DNA of 64,000 bases. Origin: Nymphaea colorata. Taxonomy: Eukaryota; Streptophyta; Magnoliopsida; Nymphaeales; Nymphaeaceae. The position numbers and the translations under genes were made by a program. Shown piece after piece: positions 33,095 to 46,300 of this stretch (within the stretch, counting starts at the first letter, position 1; each line of letters starts with the position of its first letter). The stretch is taken from contig NC_045145.1 in the NCBI RefSeq assembly GCF_008831285.2, forward strand, positions 15,206,040-15,270,039, given 5' to 3'. The notes below the pieces were generated by a model. It was given only the letters and a program-made list of their open reading frames with translations. It had not been told where the DNA came from and made no database searches.

Positions 33095-36000
33095 ATGGAA
33101 GAAGCACAACTGAAGGCTGTAAGGGAGATGAGAGCGGCAGTAGAGAGGCTAAATTCTTCAACCCAGGTAATTCTCCTTCGTTATATATCCTCCTTGGGGG
33201 CACACTTGCATTACAGTATCTTTACGGCTCACATGTTTCTACCTGGTTAAGGTGGAGGGGTGGATGCCTAAGGCTTCCTCTGTTCTCTTTTTCTTGAAGG
33301 GGCGTTTGAATAGGAATACTCTCAATCTCTATTCTAAATTAATTAGATTGAGTTAGATTTTTCATGAATTTGCCCCAATCAGATTTATTAAATTTAATGC
33401 CCTGTTGTTATTTAGTGTTCGGAAATGCCCACTAAGGTTTAGAGTTATGTCGACTTGCCCAAGAAATTGGTTTTTGAAAGAACTAACCCAATGACTGATT
33501 GCCTACCAGCCGCTTGTCCGACCGGCTACGCTAAACCCTCGGGTTTTACAGAACTAGGATATATTAAAAAACGGACACAAACAGAGAGAATAGGGCTGTT
33601 GAAATTATGGAGATCATAGACCAAGGACTTATCCTCTTTTTTGGTGGAGGCCTGGTAGCCTTGAGGTTGAGGGTTTCAACCTTTTTGTTGGGCATTGGAT
33701 GAAATACTTCTCATACTCATCCTATCACATCACATGCACACAACACAAATTAATAATGGACGTCCATGGTCCCCATACATTTTGATGTTTGATTCAAATC
33801 CAAATTCAAGTAATTGAATTTGTTTTAAAATTTCATTGTCGATCGGTGATTAGTTGGATTCAGATTCGGTGTGTCTCACTGAATCCAATGCACGGTTATT
33901 TGAATTTTGGCAGATTTTCAGATCTGATTACATGCACAAGATCAATCGGATACAGTTTCATACATAGTTTTTGTATTCAAATTTATATCTTTGGATTAAA
34001 CGGTGTGTAATTATTTGGGCATAGTAATAGCTAGATATCCGATCCATTGGCTTCCTTATGCATGAAGTGTTAATAATACAGATATATACCTTTTTCACAA
34101 GTACGTCAACAAACTTTTTAAGCATTCTCTTGGCTTCATTTATTGATAATTATTTTTTAATTTCCCTTTTAGGGTGAGGAAGAAGCCAACCTTGTGAGGT
34201 TTCTGGTAGCTAGATCCATGGATCCAGAGAAAGCAGCTAAGATGTTTGTACAATGGAGGAAATGGAGGGCTGAGATTGCTCCACTTGGGCACATCCTGGA
34301 TGACGAGGTCGCTGATCAACTAAATGCTCGAAAAATTAATCTACAAGGCGTCACAAAGAGCGGTCACTCTATGATAGTCTTTCTAGCCAGACTGCATTTT
34401 CCCTCGAAAGACCGCCTGCAATATAAGAGTAAATTACTCATCACTAAACCTTTTTCCCGAATAGATCTCAAAAACTTTTGATATGTTGTCACAAGCATCA
34501 GTATTTTCTTTCACATAATGAGAAAACTACTAAGAACGGGACCATTTTTATTGGGTTTTGCTTTCTTCTCAATCCATTGAATGTGTTTGGTTTTCATAGT
34601 GGTAGTGAATATTTTACTTGTCAACGTCGCAACGCAACTCTATGTATGGTCTATTGTTAGTCCTTATTAGCCCGGTCGGCCAAATGTGCTTTTAAAAAAA
34701 GGGGGAGTTGAAAAAGATGAGAAACAATGAGGGAAAAGGAGGGTTGAGAAAAGTGTACCCTAGATCGAATCCTATTGACGCACGAATCCTTACCTATAAC
34801 CTTTAGGCATGATGGTCAGGCTATGGCGTAGCCACATGGTGATCGGTGCGGCCAGTTGTTCACACGAGTTTCTTAAAAGTTTTTTTTATTTTTAAACATG
34901 AATCTTAAATATTTTTCTTTATACAAGTGCCCCTCCAGTTAATTTTTCTAACTCCGCCATTATGGTCAAGACGGGTGTTTCTGGTTTTCACATATAATGA
35001 ACATTATATTTGCTCAACAAAACGTAAATCGTCCATCTTGCTTTTCTGATTTTCCATTTTATTCTTTTGAAGCGCAGAATTCGTCGCTCACGTCCTGGAC
35101 AAAGCAGTTGCAAGGTACACTTGAACTGAAGAAGTAGATATCTTTCTAAAGTGTTGAGTAATCAATCATTCGACGTCCATTTGATTATAGAGATTCAATT
35201 TAAGATACACTAATCCAATTTTAATTACTGAATAAGCTGTAGACGGAGGAGGCATAAGAAAAGTGGGGCGAGGAGATTCTCCTTCTTCTAAATAAAAAAG
35301 AGAACTTATGTTTTCTTCTGCTTTTTTAACTTCCCGTTTAATTTCTACTTATTCTCATTTTCCAAATTGGTATTTGAGTCCCTTCGTGAAAAAAAAAAAA
35401 AAATTCTCTTTCTTTTTTAATTAAATGGATTCTTGTACAGTGCCAGTGAGCATGCAGAGAAAGGGAAAGAAAGGATAGTGTGCGTCGTTGATCTTCAGCA
35501 ATTCTCGATAGCCAACATAGACGTTCTTTCGATCAGGGCAGCCTTCCAGATTTTGCAGGTCCTTAACTGATCTCCTTGCATTATTATCTTCTCAGTTTCT
35601 TTGTATTGTGTTATTTTATGATCTTCTCTGCGCCTTGCACTCATGCTTACAGTACTTGCAGGACTATTATCCAGAGCGACTAGCAAAGTTGTACATTATG
35701 AACATGCCCCGGATTTTGATTGGTATCTGGAGGATGCTCTCCAAGTTCCTGGACAAAGCAACCCTAGAGAAGGTCTCTCCATCTCCATCTCTTTCTCTTT
35801 CACACACACACACATACACCCCACAACTTGTTGCTAAAACTACCATAAATGTCTCCACACCATAAACAGTGGCTAATGCCAATTCAGTGATAGTTTTTTA
35901 GCAACATTTTTTATAAAATTTTAGCCATCCAACAATATGGGGCATGATTAAACTCTCCCCACATAATAAGTCACAGATTTCCATCTATGGTGACCAAGAT

Positions 36001-36161
36001 AAGAAGATGACAGACGCTTATGGATGGCACAGATTGTGATGGTGAACAGCAAAGAAGAGAAGATGGACATGCTGAAGGAGATTGGAGAGGAGATCCTGCC
36101 GGTCGAATACGGGGGCAGTGCCAAGTTGGTGCCTTTGCAGGACGTGAAGCTCAAAGATTGA
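33095..36161 (+). CDS. Sec14/CRAL-TRIO lipid-transfer protein, copy C
   Basis: Exons are 33095-33166, 34173-34428, 35078-35114, 35441-35558, 35662-35772 and 36033-36161, giving 240 aa. Exons 2-5 (256, 37, 118 and 111 nt) match copies A and B to the base, so the three arose by tandem duplication of a complete gene. The CRAL-TRIO-N region reads FLVARSMDPEKAAKMFVQW. The lipid domain keeps YYPERL with Glu166 and Lys198, the equivalents of the Sec14 phosphatidylinositol contacts; the phosphatidylcholine contact Ser/Thr positions are not conserved. The last exon is 15-18 nt shorter than in the sister copies and ends at KLKD. The exon 6 acceptor was chosen because IVMVN then aligns without gaps to VQIVK. 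Cytosolic, with probable membrane-lipid or phosphoinositide presentation; the specific role is unknown. Confidence 0.9.
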
Positions 36162-37900
36162 GAACCATACGTGCTTTTGATCGTGGATGAATATCAATAT
36201 TTGGTCTTCGCTTGGATAATCATGTTAGTCATATATGTTAACTCTTATAAAATTGTCCATATGCGATCTTGACAGAATGATCATATACTAAATCAGGATC
36301 CATTCTATTTATTGGATCCAAGCATTCTTATCAAATCCCGCCAAGTGAATTCAGATATCGATTCGATGTTAGACTGTATGATCCATTCACCGGGAAACTT
36401 AACCATTAAGATACGTTCTCTTGAGGAAGGAAAGAATCTTTGATGAACTCATCTGCACGTCTATCATTGTACGATGCGAGGAAAAAACGAGTGATGACAA
36501 TTTGACGTGGGTCCCCCTTTCCACTTCCTGAGAAACTTCATACGCATCGCGCCAAGGGCGGCTGCTTCCCTTTTTTTCTGGTCTTGCTTGCCTTGTGAAT
36601 ATTTACAAGTCCGTACCTATCCTTTTCAGAAGCAGTCCAATTATTTTACACCAAGTAGAAACCGCCGCATGACGACTTTAAGTATTGCGGGCAGCCGTGG
36701 CCCAAGGCCACCGCCCGTTAGGAACTTTCTTATATTTCATATCATGATAAATCTCATGTTACAAACAAGATTAATAAGAGATCTTTAATTTTAAGATGAA
36801 AAAACTACGCATTCATGGTGCAATGAATGTATCGTTTCATTTTTTTTAAAAAAAAAATCTAAAATAAGAATTCAAATTTTCTCAAATCGCCTGCACCCGA
36901 ACTCGCATCATCAATCGACTGCAGTGGAACGCTTTTCCGTTGGATACGGATTCTAGGGGAAAAGGCAAAACATGAGAGAGAAAATGCCAAGAACCTGAAA
37001 AATCAAAAGGGGAGTGTGGGAAATTTTATAAAAGAAAAACACCCTACACTCGGTGAACTATACTCAGAAGAAGAGGAGGTTTGGAAAGAAATTGAAAAGC
37101 CCGCGTCGTTTCAGCAATAATCCTCGAAGTTAAGGACTTATACGGAAAATCTTGGATTTGAGTCCGTGGCCGACAAGAAAAGTGCCGCGCATGACGCCAA
37201 CGACCGCAGTGGCGGTCCGTTGACTGAGTACGGACTCTTGATAATTTCCGTCCGTAAACCAGTCATGATCAAGCTCTTCTCAAAAAGATGAAAAGCCGAT
37301 GGTGGTTTACACAAAATTACAGAACCGCAATTCCGGCTCCCACCGGCACCGCGAACAGTTTACCGGCGATCCCTTGGCCAGCAAGTAGAGAGAGACCTTC
37401 ACACTTAGGGGAGAGGAGAAAACTACTCTCTCTCTCTCTCTCTTTTAAATAGAAAGGCAAAGCCAGTTTTCGAAAATTTTATTTATTTTTTCTTTCATTT
37501 GATTCTTCACTAATTTTCGTTCTTTTCCTCTTTCTTTTCTTACACATATTTTTCATTTCGTACAAACTTCTATGTTGCTTTCTTGTTTTGCTTCCGCCGT
37601 TTTAATTATATAGTTTTTACTGGGATAAATCATATGTTATAGTCCCTTATTCCCGTATGGAGAGCATTCATTATGAGTTAGAAATGATTAAAATACTTCT
37701 GCTACTTAAATGAAAGTAACTTGAAAATGTTTTACGCCATAAAATTACTAAAATATTCTTCTGTTAAAAACGCAATGCTGGTATTTTGATTATTATCAAA
37801 AGGTATTTTGAATATTATCAAAAGGTGGTGCCCAAATGAAATATTTTTCTTGTTCCGCGAGCAGGTCCCTCTATGTTCTCACTCACTCAAACACTCTCTA
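36162..37900. other. Intergenic DNA and probable RDR1-1 promoter
   Basis: No gene recognised. The part nearest RDR1-1 includes a CT microsatellite at about 37,424-37,443 and a short duplicated TATTATCAAAAGGT motif near 37,790-37,825. Confidence 0.5.
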
Positions 37901-39283
37901 TCTTTTGCACAGTTCGTAAGTTCAGCCTCTTCAGCCAGCAACCGGGAGAGACCTCCTCTTCTGAGTGATTTGATTGGCCACTGATCGACGTTAAAACCCT
38001 CCTCGCTTCGCAGAGCGGGTGACAACACCAGTGAGCAGTTCTCAAACTCTGGCGCTTGATGCGGGGTTCTAACTTCTAACTGTTGTTAGTGGTGTTCTTC
38101 TGCTTCGTCTTCGACTTCTTCGCCTTATAGTGCTACTCGTTTCGGAGTTAAGTTTGGTTCCCTTTGTTTAGTTGGTGAATCTTTGTAGATGCATACTGCG
38201 TATCTCGTAACTCCTTATCGAACTCTTGTTGACGTTCGTGAACTTGATGATCATGATTGGTGTCTTCTTTTTTTAGCCCTGTTTCGTTTTAGTGACATTT
38301 TACGACACTTTGCATTTGTTTTGGGAACTAAGTTATATGCTAATTTTCAGAAGTATATGAAAAATTGAAAAGTTTTCAGCAATCTAGCGGATTATTTTGC
38401 ATATAATCTGCAAATCTTGATCATTGATTTCTTTCGCGGGTTTTGAACACGGATAACGCCATTTCCTGTTTACTGTGTAAAGCTGGAAGCAGAAGTTACC
38501 CGGTTTACCAGCAACGGATAAGTTTTAGTTTTGCTCTTAAACCTTCATGTCATCTTTTGCGTTGGTAGTGTTGGTTGACGAGATCCGTTCAATCCCCCGT
38601 CCGCTCTTGCTACATTTTATTCTCTTGCTTTCCCTTTTCTCAACTTGGCTCCAAGCATAAGAAGATGAATCTTGTCTAAAAAGTTGCTCCGACTAGGCGA
38701 ACAGGAAAACTTTTCTCGTTCAAGGCATTATAGCTTTGATTTTTCTGTCGCGCCCAAGAACTTATACATTGCCGAGGAAAGTTACGCGTTTTCATTTTAA
38801 CACATCAAGAACATTGAAAACTGACGTACAAGTGAACTACATGATCTTGGTTGAAAAAAGCAATTCATCTCCTCTTAAAATTAAAAGAAAAGGAAATTCA
38901 CTGAACTGCCTAAAATTCATGGTAAGACAAGCCTTGCACTAGAATCTATAAAGGTCATACTTCTCCTGACCCTATCTAGTAGATTGAGATGGTTGGTGCA
39001 GAAGGAGGGACTGGGAAAAAGTTTATTTGGTCGGGTGGGAAACTCCCTTCTTTTCTTGAGGAGAATTATTTCTTTTTTTATATTATTTACTTTTTGTATT
39101 TCTTGCCTTTGTTTTATAACAATTTCTGTTCCTGCAAAGAACAGTGGGGAAACAACCTACCACTTGTCTCCATCTAATGACGAAACCTGATGGTCGAGAG
39201 ACTACTGGATCTTTTCCCACTAACACATTCGATATTCATCATGGAGTTGTAATTCACTTGTTAGATTTCTCTGTCTTGACAGT
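37901..39283 (+). promoter_or_regulatory. Probable 5' leader of RDR1-1 with leader intron
   Basis: The stretch about 37,920-38,060 is similar to about 51,690-51,850 upstream of RDR1-2, including GATCGACGTWAAAACC and GTGAGCAGTT versus GTAAGCAGTT. Both genes therefore carry a duplicated non-coding first exon. A CTTGACAG acceptor-like site ends one base before the ATG at 39,284, so an intron within the leader is likely. The donor for this copy could not be fixed. Confidence 0.4.
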
Positions 39284-40265
39284 ATGGGAGGGCGGTCCGT
39301 TCAAGTTTCTGGTTTCCCTGCTGGTACTAACGCTGAGAAAGTTAAGGACTTCCTTGAATCACTTACAGGACATGGAACAGTTTACGCATGTAAAGTCAGA
39401 AATCCAAAGGATGTGCAGAAAAAATCGAGAGTTTTCGCAGTGGTTCAATTCACAACACCCAAATCTGCTGAACTTATTAGCTGTCTTGCGCAACCTCGTT
39501 CTCTATATTATGAGAAATCCTGGCTTAATGTTCGATATTTGGATAGAGATGTTATTCCGCAGCCAAGGACTCCATTGTTCGTTCTGGAGCAAGTGGTTTT
39601 GCACTTTGGATGCCTCGTTTCTAAGGAAACATATTATAGTCTGCATCTGATACCAAATGTCAATGTGCAATTTGGATTTGGTATGCGGAGAATATACTTC
39701 TTTCTGACATGTGGACGTGTGGAATATAAGCTTGATCTCTATTATGAGAATGTTTGGCAAATTCAGCTGCGGCATCAGAAAGGCATGGAGAAGAAGTACT
39801 TGCTGTTTCAGGTTTTGACACTCAATGACTTTTTAACTAATCTGTAGTCTATGCCTTTCCACTTGTTCGCGTCTCTTTCTTTGCAGCAAGTGTTTGGCTT
39901 CCTGTGCTCTTGTTTGTAGTATCTACATTCTTAGAACTGTTCTAAGTTGAACAAACTTGGGTTATGATCTTTAACTTTGTGATGCCTGCTTATAATATTT
40001 ATCTAGCGGCCTTTATCCAAGCTATCCTTTTTCTTTATCGCATTGCCTTCCGTTTTGTGACTGGAAGGTTTGAAACATGAATCTTAGTTAGAAATAGTAT
40101 ATGAAATTTATTGCAAATAACTGCATTCATATTTGAAGTTACCATTGCTATAAAGGCGTTTATAGCAGCACTCTTTTAACTAGCCATATGCAATGAAATT
40201 GGTTGTTATCTGTCTTTAGGAATGTGTCCCCAAACTTGTAATCGTTTGCAGTTGAGGATAACTGC

Positions 40266-40319
<54 letters not shown>

Positions 40320-43300
40320 ATTGCACCTGTAGCTCAATTTCTGTGTACTTGGGCGTCTTGCTGTCAATTAGCGTACGAAGTTTTGCATTTAATACTGTAG
40401 AAACACGAACAAGAAGAGGAAGAGAAACAACGATCACGATGTAACGTGGAAAAACCCTCAACAAGAGGAAAAAAACCACGAATGAGGAGGAGCCGGTGCC
40501 CACTAGCCGCCAGACTCTCTCTCTCCTTTGTCTTTCATTTACTCAATAAGGATTAGGGTTACACAACTTAAATAATGCCCAACAAGGGCTACAAGTTGGA
40601 TCGGATACGGATCCGGACCCGGTCCCGAGACCCATCTAACATACTTCAACACTCCCCCTCAAGTTGGGCATACATATCAAACATGCCCAACTTGGATACA
40701 TTTCTCTCAAATGAGGTCGAAGATAAAGCCTTCGTCAGAACATCAGCCGTTTGGTCTTCAGATCTCATGTAAGGAAGTATAAGTTCTTTAGCATCAATTC
40801 TCTCTCGAATGAAATGTCGGTCAATCTCAACATGCTTTGTTCTGTCATGAAGCACAGGGTTGTTGGCCAAGTTAATTGCAGACTTGTTATCGCAATACAT
40901 CTTCATTGGTTCTTCAACTTTTATACCAATATCAGTCAACAATACTTTCAGCCACAAAAGCTCAGAAACTCCCATAGCAACAGCTCTGTATTCTGCTTCA
41001 GCACTGGAACGCGAACAAACATCTTGCCTTTTACTTCTCCACACTATGAGATTCCCTCCCAAATAAATACAATAGCCAGAGGTGGACCTCCTAGTGTCAA
41101 TACAGCCTGTCTGCATCTGAATAACCTTCAATTCCAAGAGTGTCTTGCTTGACATATAAGAGACCTTTGCCAGGATTCCTCTTCAAGTAGCACAAGATCC
41201 TGTCAACAGCCTTCAAGTGGGCATCCGTGGGAGCATGCATGAACTGGCTCATCACATTCACAGCAAAGGTAATATCAGGTCTAGTGAGAGTAAGGTAAAT
41301 TAACTTCCCTACAAGACATTGATATCTTCTTTTTGCCTCTTCACAGAGTAGCTCCCCGTCTCTCAGACTTAGCTTATGGCCAGCATCTAGAGGAGTAGAA
41401 GCTGGTCTACACCCTAGTTTCCCAGTCTCCTTTAACAAGTCTAGAGTGTACTTCCGTTGATTTAGCACAAGGCTAGTCCCAGACCTAGCAATTTCTATGC
41501 CAAGGAAGTATTTCAACTTACCAAGGTCCTTAAGATCAAACTCGATCGCCAACAGTTTCTTTAACTTCATTATTTCATCTTCATCATCACCTGTGACAAT
41601 CATATCATCAACATATACCAACAGAATAGTAACCTTTTGCTTATTTCTCTTCACAAAAAGTGTATGATCTCCATTCCCTTGATGGTATCCACATTGTCTC
41701 ATGACAAGTCTGAGTCGTTCAAACCATGCTCGAGGAGATTGCTTGAGCCCATATAAAGCCTTCCTTAGCTTGCAACATTTTCCAGGTTCCTCATATCCTA
41801 GAGACATACACATATATACTTCCTCTTCAAGGTCTCCATTGAGAAAAGCGTTCTTGACATCAAGTTGGTACATCTTCCACTCCTTCATCACAGCTAAAGA
41901 GATAATGACTCTGACCGTCTTCATCTTCGCAACAGGAGCAAAGGTCTCCAAATAATCAATCCCATATTTCTGACTAAACCCCTTGGCCACAAGGCGAGCT
42001 TTGTATCTTTCAACACTCCCATCTGGTTTGTACTTGATGGTGTAGACCCACTTAGATCCAACCAAGTGAGCCGCCTCAGGAATCTTTACAACTTCCCATG
42101 TCATGTTTCTTCGCAAGGCTTCCATCTCTTCTTGCATAGCATAGGTCCACTTAGGATCACCCTGAGCCTCAGCAACATTCCTGGGAATCATAGTCAAAGA
42201 AAGAGAAGATACAAAGCATTTGTAGTCCTTGCTCAGTCTAGAATATGAAACAAAGTTACCAATAGGATGTTGAGTACATGACCTGACACCCTTTCGCAGG
42301 GCGATGGGAAGCTCTTCACTAGCAGCAACAGTCTGAATCTCTTCTTCAACAGGTTGCTTCTGCGCACGACTTGGGTCATCCAGGGAAGGACTAATTGGAT
42401 TGGGAGTAGAATTCTCACCACCTGTCATCTCATCTGTACAAACTCTTCGCCTAGAGTAAACTTGCCCAAATAAACGATTGCACTTCTCTTCTGCCTCAGT
42501 GGAACACTCTCCATTTTTCTCCTGTTCATGCACCTCACTAGATGGACCATTTTTCTCTTGTTCATGCACCTCACTAGATGGACCAACGGAGTCACGCCTG
42601 TAGTCCAAAAAATCTGTAAACTGAATTTCCTGACTCGGAGAATACTCTTCCCGTGACATAGAGTACTCCCCCTGAAGAGGATTCTCATCAAAATAGGAAA
42701 CATGTTCAAGGAAAGTGACATCTTTGGTAACATAGGCCCGACCAGTGGAAGGGTCTCGACACTTGTACCCTTTTTGAGTGGGAGAATACCCTAAAAAAAT
42801 GCCCTTAATAGATCTTGGATCAAGCTTTTTAATGTGAGGACTATGGTTGTGAATAAAGCAAACACAACCAAAAACTCTGAGTGGAAGAGAGAAAGGTTCA
42901 CGAGTCCCCGGTAACAGAGAGTGAGGCGTCTTCCCATTCAACACGCGACTAGGCAACCGGTTTATAAGATACGCACTGGTCAACACAGCATCCCCCAATA
43001 CTTTTTTGGAACATGACGTTGAAAAAGAAGAGCCCGAGTCATATTCAATAACTGACGATTTTTTCGTTCAGCAACTCCATTTTGAGGAGGGGTATAACTA
43101 CATGAAGTCTCATGAACAATTCCCTTTTTTCGAAAGAAGCTATCAACAGACTGGCACATATACTCTCGAGCATTGTCAGATCGAAATGTCTTAACAGATG
43201 CTCCATATTGAGTTTCCACATAGGCAATGAAAGTCTCTATGACAGTAGGAACTTCACTACGGTCTTTTAGCAAGTAGACAATAGTGTTACGAGAATAATC

Positions 43301-46300
43301 ATCGATAAAGGTGATAAAATATTGAAAACCATGACAAGAAGGAATCCCTGCAGGCCCCCACACATCAGAATGAATCATGGCAAATACCTCATTAGACCGA
43401 TGGCTAGACAATGGGTACGAAGCCCTAACATGTTTGGCCAGGTGACAGACATCACAAGACACCATAGTCATATCTAACCTGGAACATATATCAGGAAACA
43501 ACTGTCTAAGAAGGCCAAAAGGCAAGTGTCCAAGGCGCTCATGCCACCGTAGAAGCAACTGAAGGGAGTCCTCTCTATTCTTCGTGGCTTGGCTGACTGC
43601 CGTCATGAGAGCCTGAGCAGCACACATAGGTAAACGATAGAGCCCGTCAGAAGCTAGGCCAATCCCAATCCTCTTCCCTGTCACCAAGTCCTGCATAACA
43701 CAGCGATCAGCGGAAAATATAAGTTCGCAATTTAACTCCTTCGTGATCTTGCTAACCGACAAGAGATTCAAGGGAATATGAGGAACATGTAGAGCATTGT
43801 GGACTAAGAACTTGTTTAAAAGTGGGAGACTCCCTTTTCCAGCCACAGAGATAGATGAACCATCGGCAAGGGAAACACGATCCTTTCCTGATGAAAGCTT
43901 ATACCCATGAAAGACCTTAGGATCGCCGGTCATGTGGTGAGTAGCGCCACTATCAATGATCCACTCTCCCATACGGCAATCCGCCATAACGTCTATAGAT
44001 GAAGAAGCTGCCATAATCAGAGATAGTCCAACAGGAGGCAACAAGAGAGGCACCGATGACAACAGAGAGCACCAACGGGCAGTAATATCCGGATTCCCAA
44101 TCAGCCCCAAGAGTGAACAGAACGTCGATTGGGGGAAACGATCGTCGGAGCGCCGGCAGACGTTGAGGCAATCCTCAAGTTACGCTCCTCTCCTCCTATA
44201 TGTCCTCTACCAAGTCACGGACCAGCCACCTCTTCTTGCACGGTGGGCGCCAAACAAAAACAAGAAGATGGAATCAAAGATCAACCAAGCAATATATTGC
44301 AGGTAAGAGGCGGATGCACTTCACCGGATTTGCAAAAGACCCCTAGGAAGTGACATGAATAGGGGGAGGCAAGCTTAGGAAGCGCCTAAGCACGCATATC
44401 TTCTTTCTTCTTCGGGAAGCAAGACTACGGCACAAAAGGTAGTGGCGCAAGGGACAACGGTGACGGCGACGGTCAACAACACAAGAGCGACGGCGCAAGA
44501 GCGACGCCGCAAGAGTGGCTGCGATGGCGATGGCGCAAAGAGTGACACCGGCGGCGGCGGAAACAGCGACAGTGGTATTGGGTACACCGGCGGCGGTGGC
44601 TGCTGCAGCAACGGTGGCGGCAGCGGCGGTGGCGGCGGCGGCGGCAGTGGCAGCAGCGGCGGCGGCGGCGGCGGCGGTGGTGGCAGCGGCAGAGGCGGCG
44701 GTGACTGCAGTGGTGGCGATGGTAGCGGTGAGAGATATTAGGGTTGGAACTTCACAAACCCTAAAAATTTCCCAAACTCGTCGGCTCTGATACCATGTAG
44801 AAACACGAACAAGAAGAGGAAGAGAAACAACGATCACGATGTAACGTGGAAAAACCCTCAACAAGAGGAAAAAAACCACGAATGAGGAGGAGCCGGTGCC
44901 CACTAGCCGCCAGACTCTCTCTCTCCTTTGTCTTTCATTTACTCAATAAGGATTAGGGTTACACAACTTAAATAATGCCCAACAAGGGCTACAAGTTGGA
45001 TCGGATACGGATCCGGACCCGGTCCCGAGACCCATCTAACATACTTCAACAAATACATAATTTTTTATGTACTCGTACATTAACATTCCCTTTATAGGGA
45101 GCTTCAGCGTAATGCATTTTCGCACGCTTATGATGATTGAAAATCCTCAGTTATGTTGACTGTGGCAGAGTCAGAAATTTTGGTTTTAGGGGCAATATTC
45201 CAAAAGTTTTTGGGGCTGGTTTGGGAAACTGCTCTTACCAATCCACATTTGGCTTCACTACTGATTATGTATATGTAGTAGCTGTACCTAATGTATAGAA
45301 CTGGCTTGGTTTCTAAATCTTAATTAATTTAGCAAAACTTCTGTAAACACAGATCAAATTTGAGGCTTATTAACATTGCGAGATTTTCAAAAATCCCATA
45401 ATTTTTATGAGAAAATCAAATAAAAAGAAAAAGTTGCGAGATTTTGAAAATCTCACCAAAACGAAAATCTTGCGATTTTATCTCGATGAAATTTTGTAGG
45501 TTTTTTACGATTTTTTAATTTTCTAAACATTGTTGTGATTTTATCGAGATTTTCTTGAGAAGAACAACTTTGCCCAAAAACATCTAACAAAACCTTAGCT
45601 GATATTTTTCTGTGACTAATGATAGGCATACTGTAGAATAACAATGCCCATTTGTGATCTGCAGCTGCAAGGTGCACCACGGATATTTCAGAAGCCTCCA
45701 TGCAGCTTATCGGTAGTTTATGGAGATACGTTTTTTGACTATTTCAAAGATCTCCCGGATGATCAGTGGGTTAGGACAACTGATTTTACGCCACTGTGTT
45801 CCATAGGGCAGTCATCAACACTCTGCCTGGAACTTCTGAGTGGGTCCTCTTTACCAAATATCGGTGAAAATTTTGCTCACTACAAGTGTGTGGAAGATAA
45901 ATTCACAATAAAGCACGGTTTCTCATACTCACATGATCTGCAATTGGTTCCTATTGTCAAACCTCCACCTTCGATAACGTTACCATTCAAGATACTGTTT
46001 AAGATAAATTCCTTGGTTCACCTTGGATATCTTGTGGGTCCAACTTTGACGGAGGAATTTTATAATTTGCTGAGTCCTTCTGTCACGCCTCTTCATCACA
46101 CAGAACTGGCCCTGGAAAAACTCTCTCGGTTAACAGATTGCTGCTTTGAACCTGAAAAGTGGTTAAAAGGACAGTTGAAAAGATTTGATGCAGCTCGCCA
46201 TGTCTCAAAATCTGCAGCCATTTCTCCAGAATCTGGTTTAGTTCATATTCACAGGGTTCAAGTTACCCCTTCAAGGGTATACTTCTGCGGACCAGAGGTT

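Larger units (their letters stand above)
40396..45051 (-). mobile_element. Ty1/copia-type LTR retrotransposon, young but coding-defective
   Basis: A 4,656-bp element reading right to left. It has 256-bp LTRs at 40,396-40,651 and 44,796-45,051 beginning TG and ending CA, which read as identical. It is flanked by a perfect 5-bp target duplication AATAC (40,391-40,395 and 45,052-45,056). A primer binding site and a polypurine tract lie just inside the LTRs. Pol order is protease, integrase, reverse transcriptase, RNase H, which is the copia order. Nearly all of gag is absent, and pol is interrupted by two frameshifts. Identical LTRs mean very recent insertion, so proteins were probably supplied by a relative. 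Confidence 0.97.

Noticed and set aside
44442-44790. Gly-rich and Ala-rich plus-strand frames
   Set aside because: These are the complementary readings of the same triplet block, antisense to the retrotransposon.
44343-44903. Ala-rich 186-codon minus-strand frame overlapping the 5' LTR
   Set aside because: It starts inside the LTR and reads through a GCC-triplet block, with no gag capsid or zinc-knuckle motif. It is treated as simple sequence in the leader.
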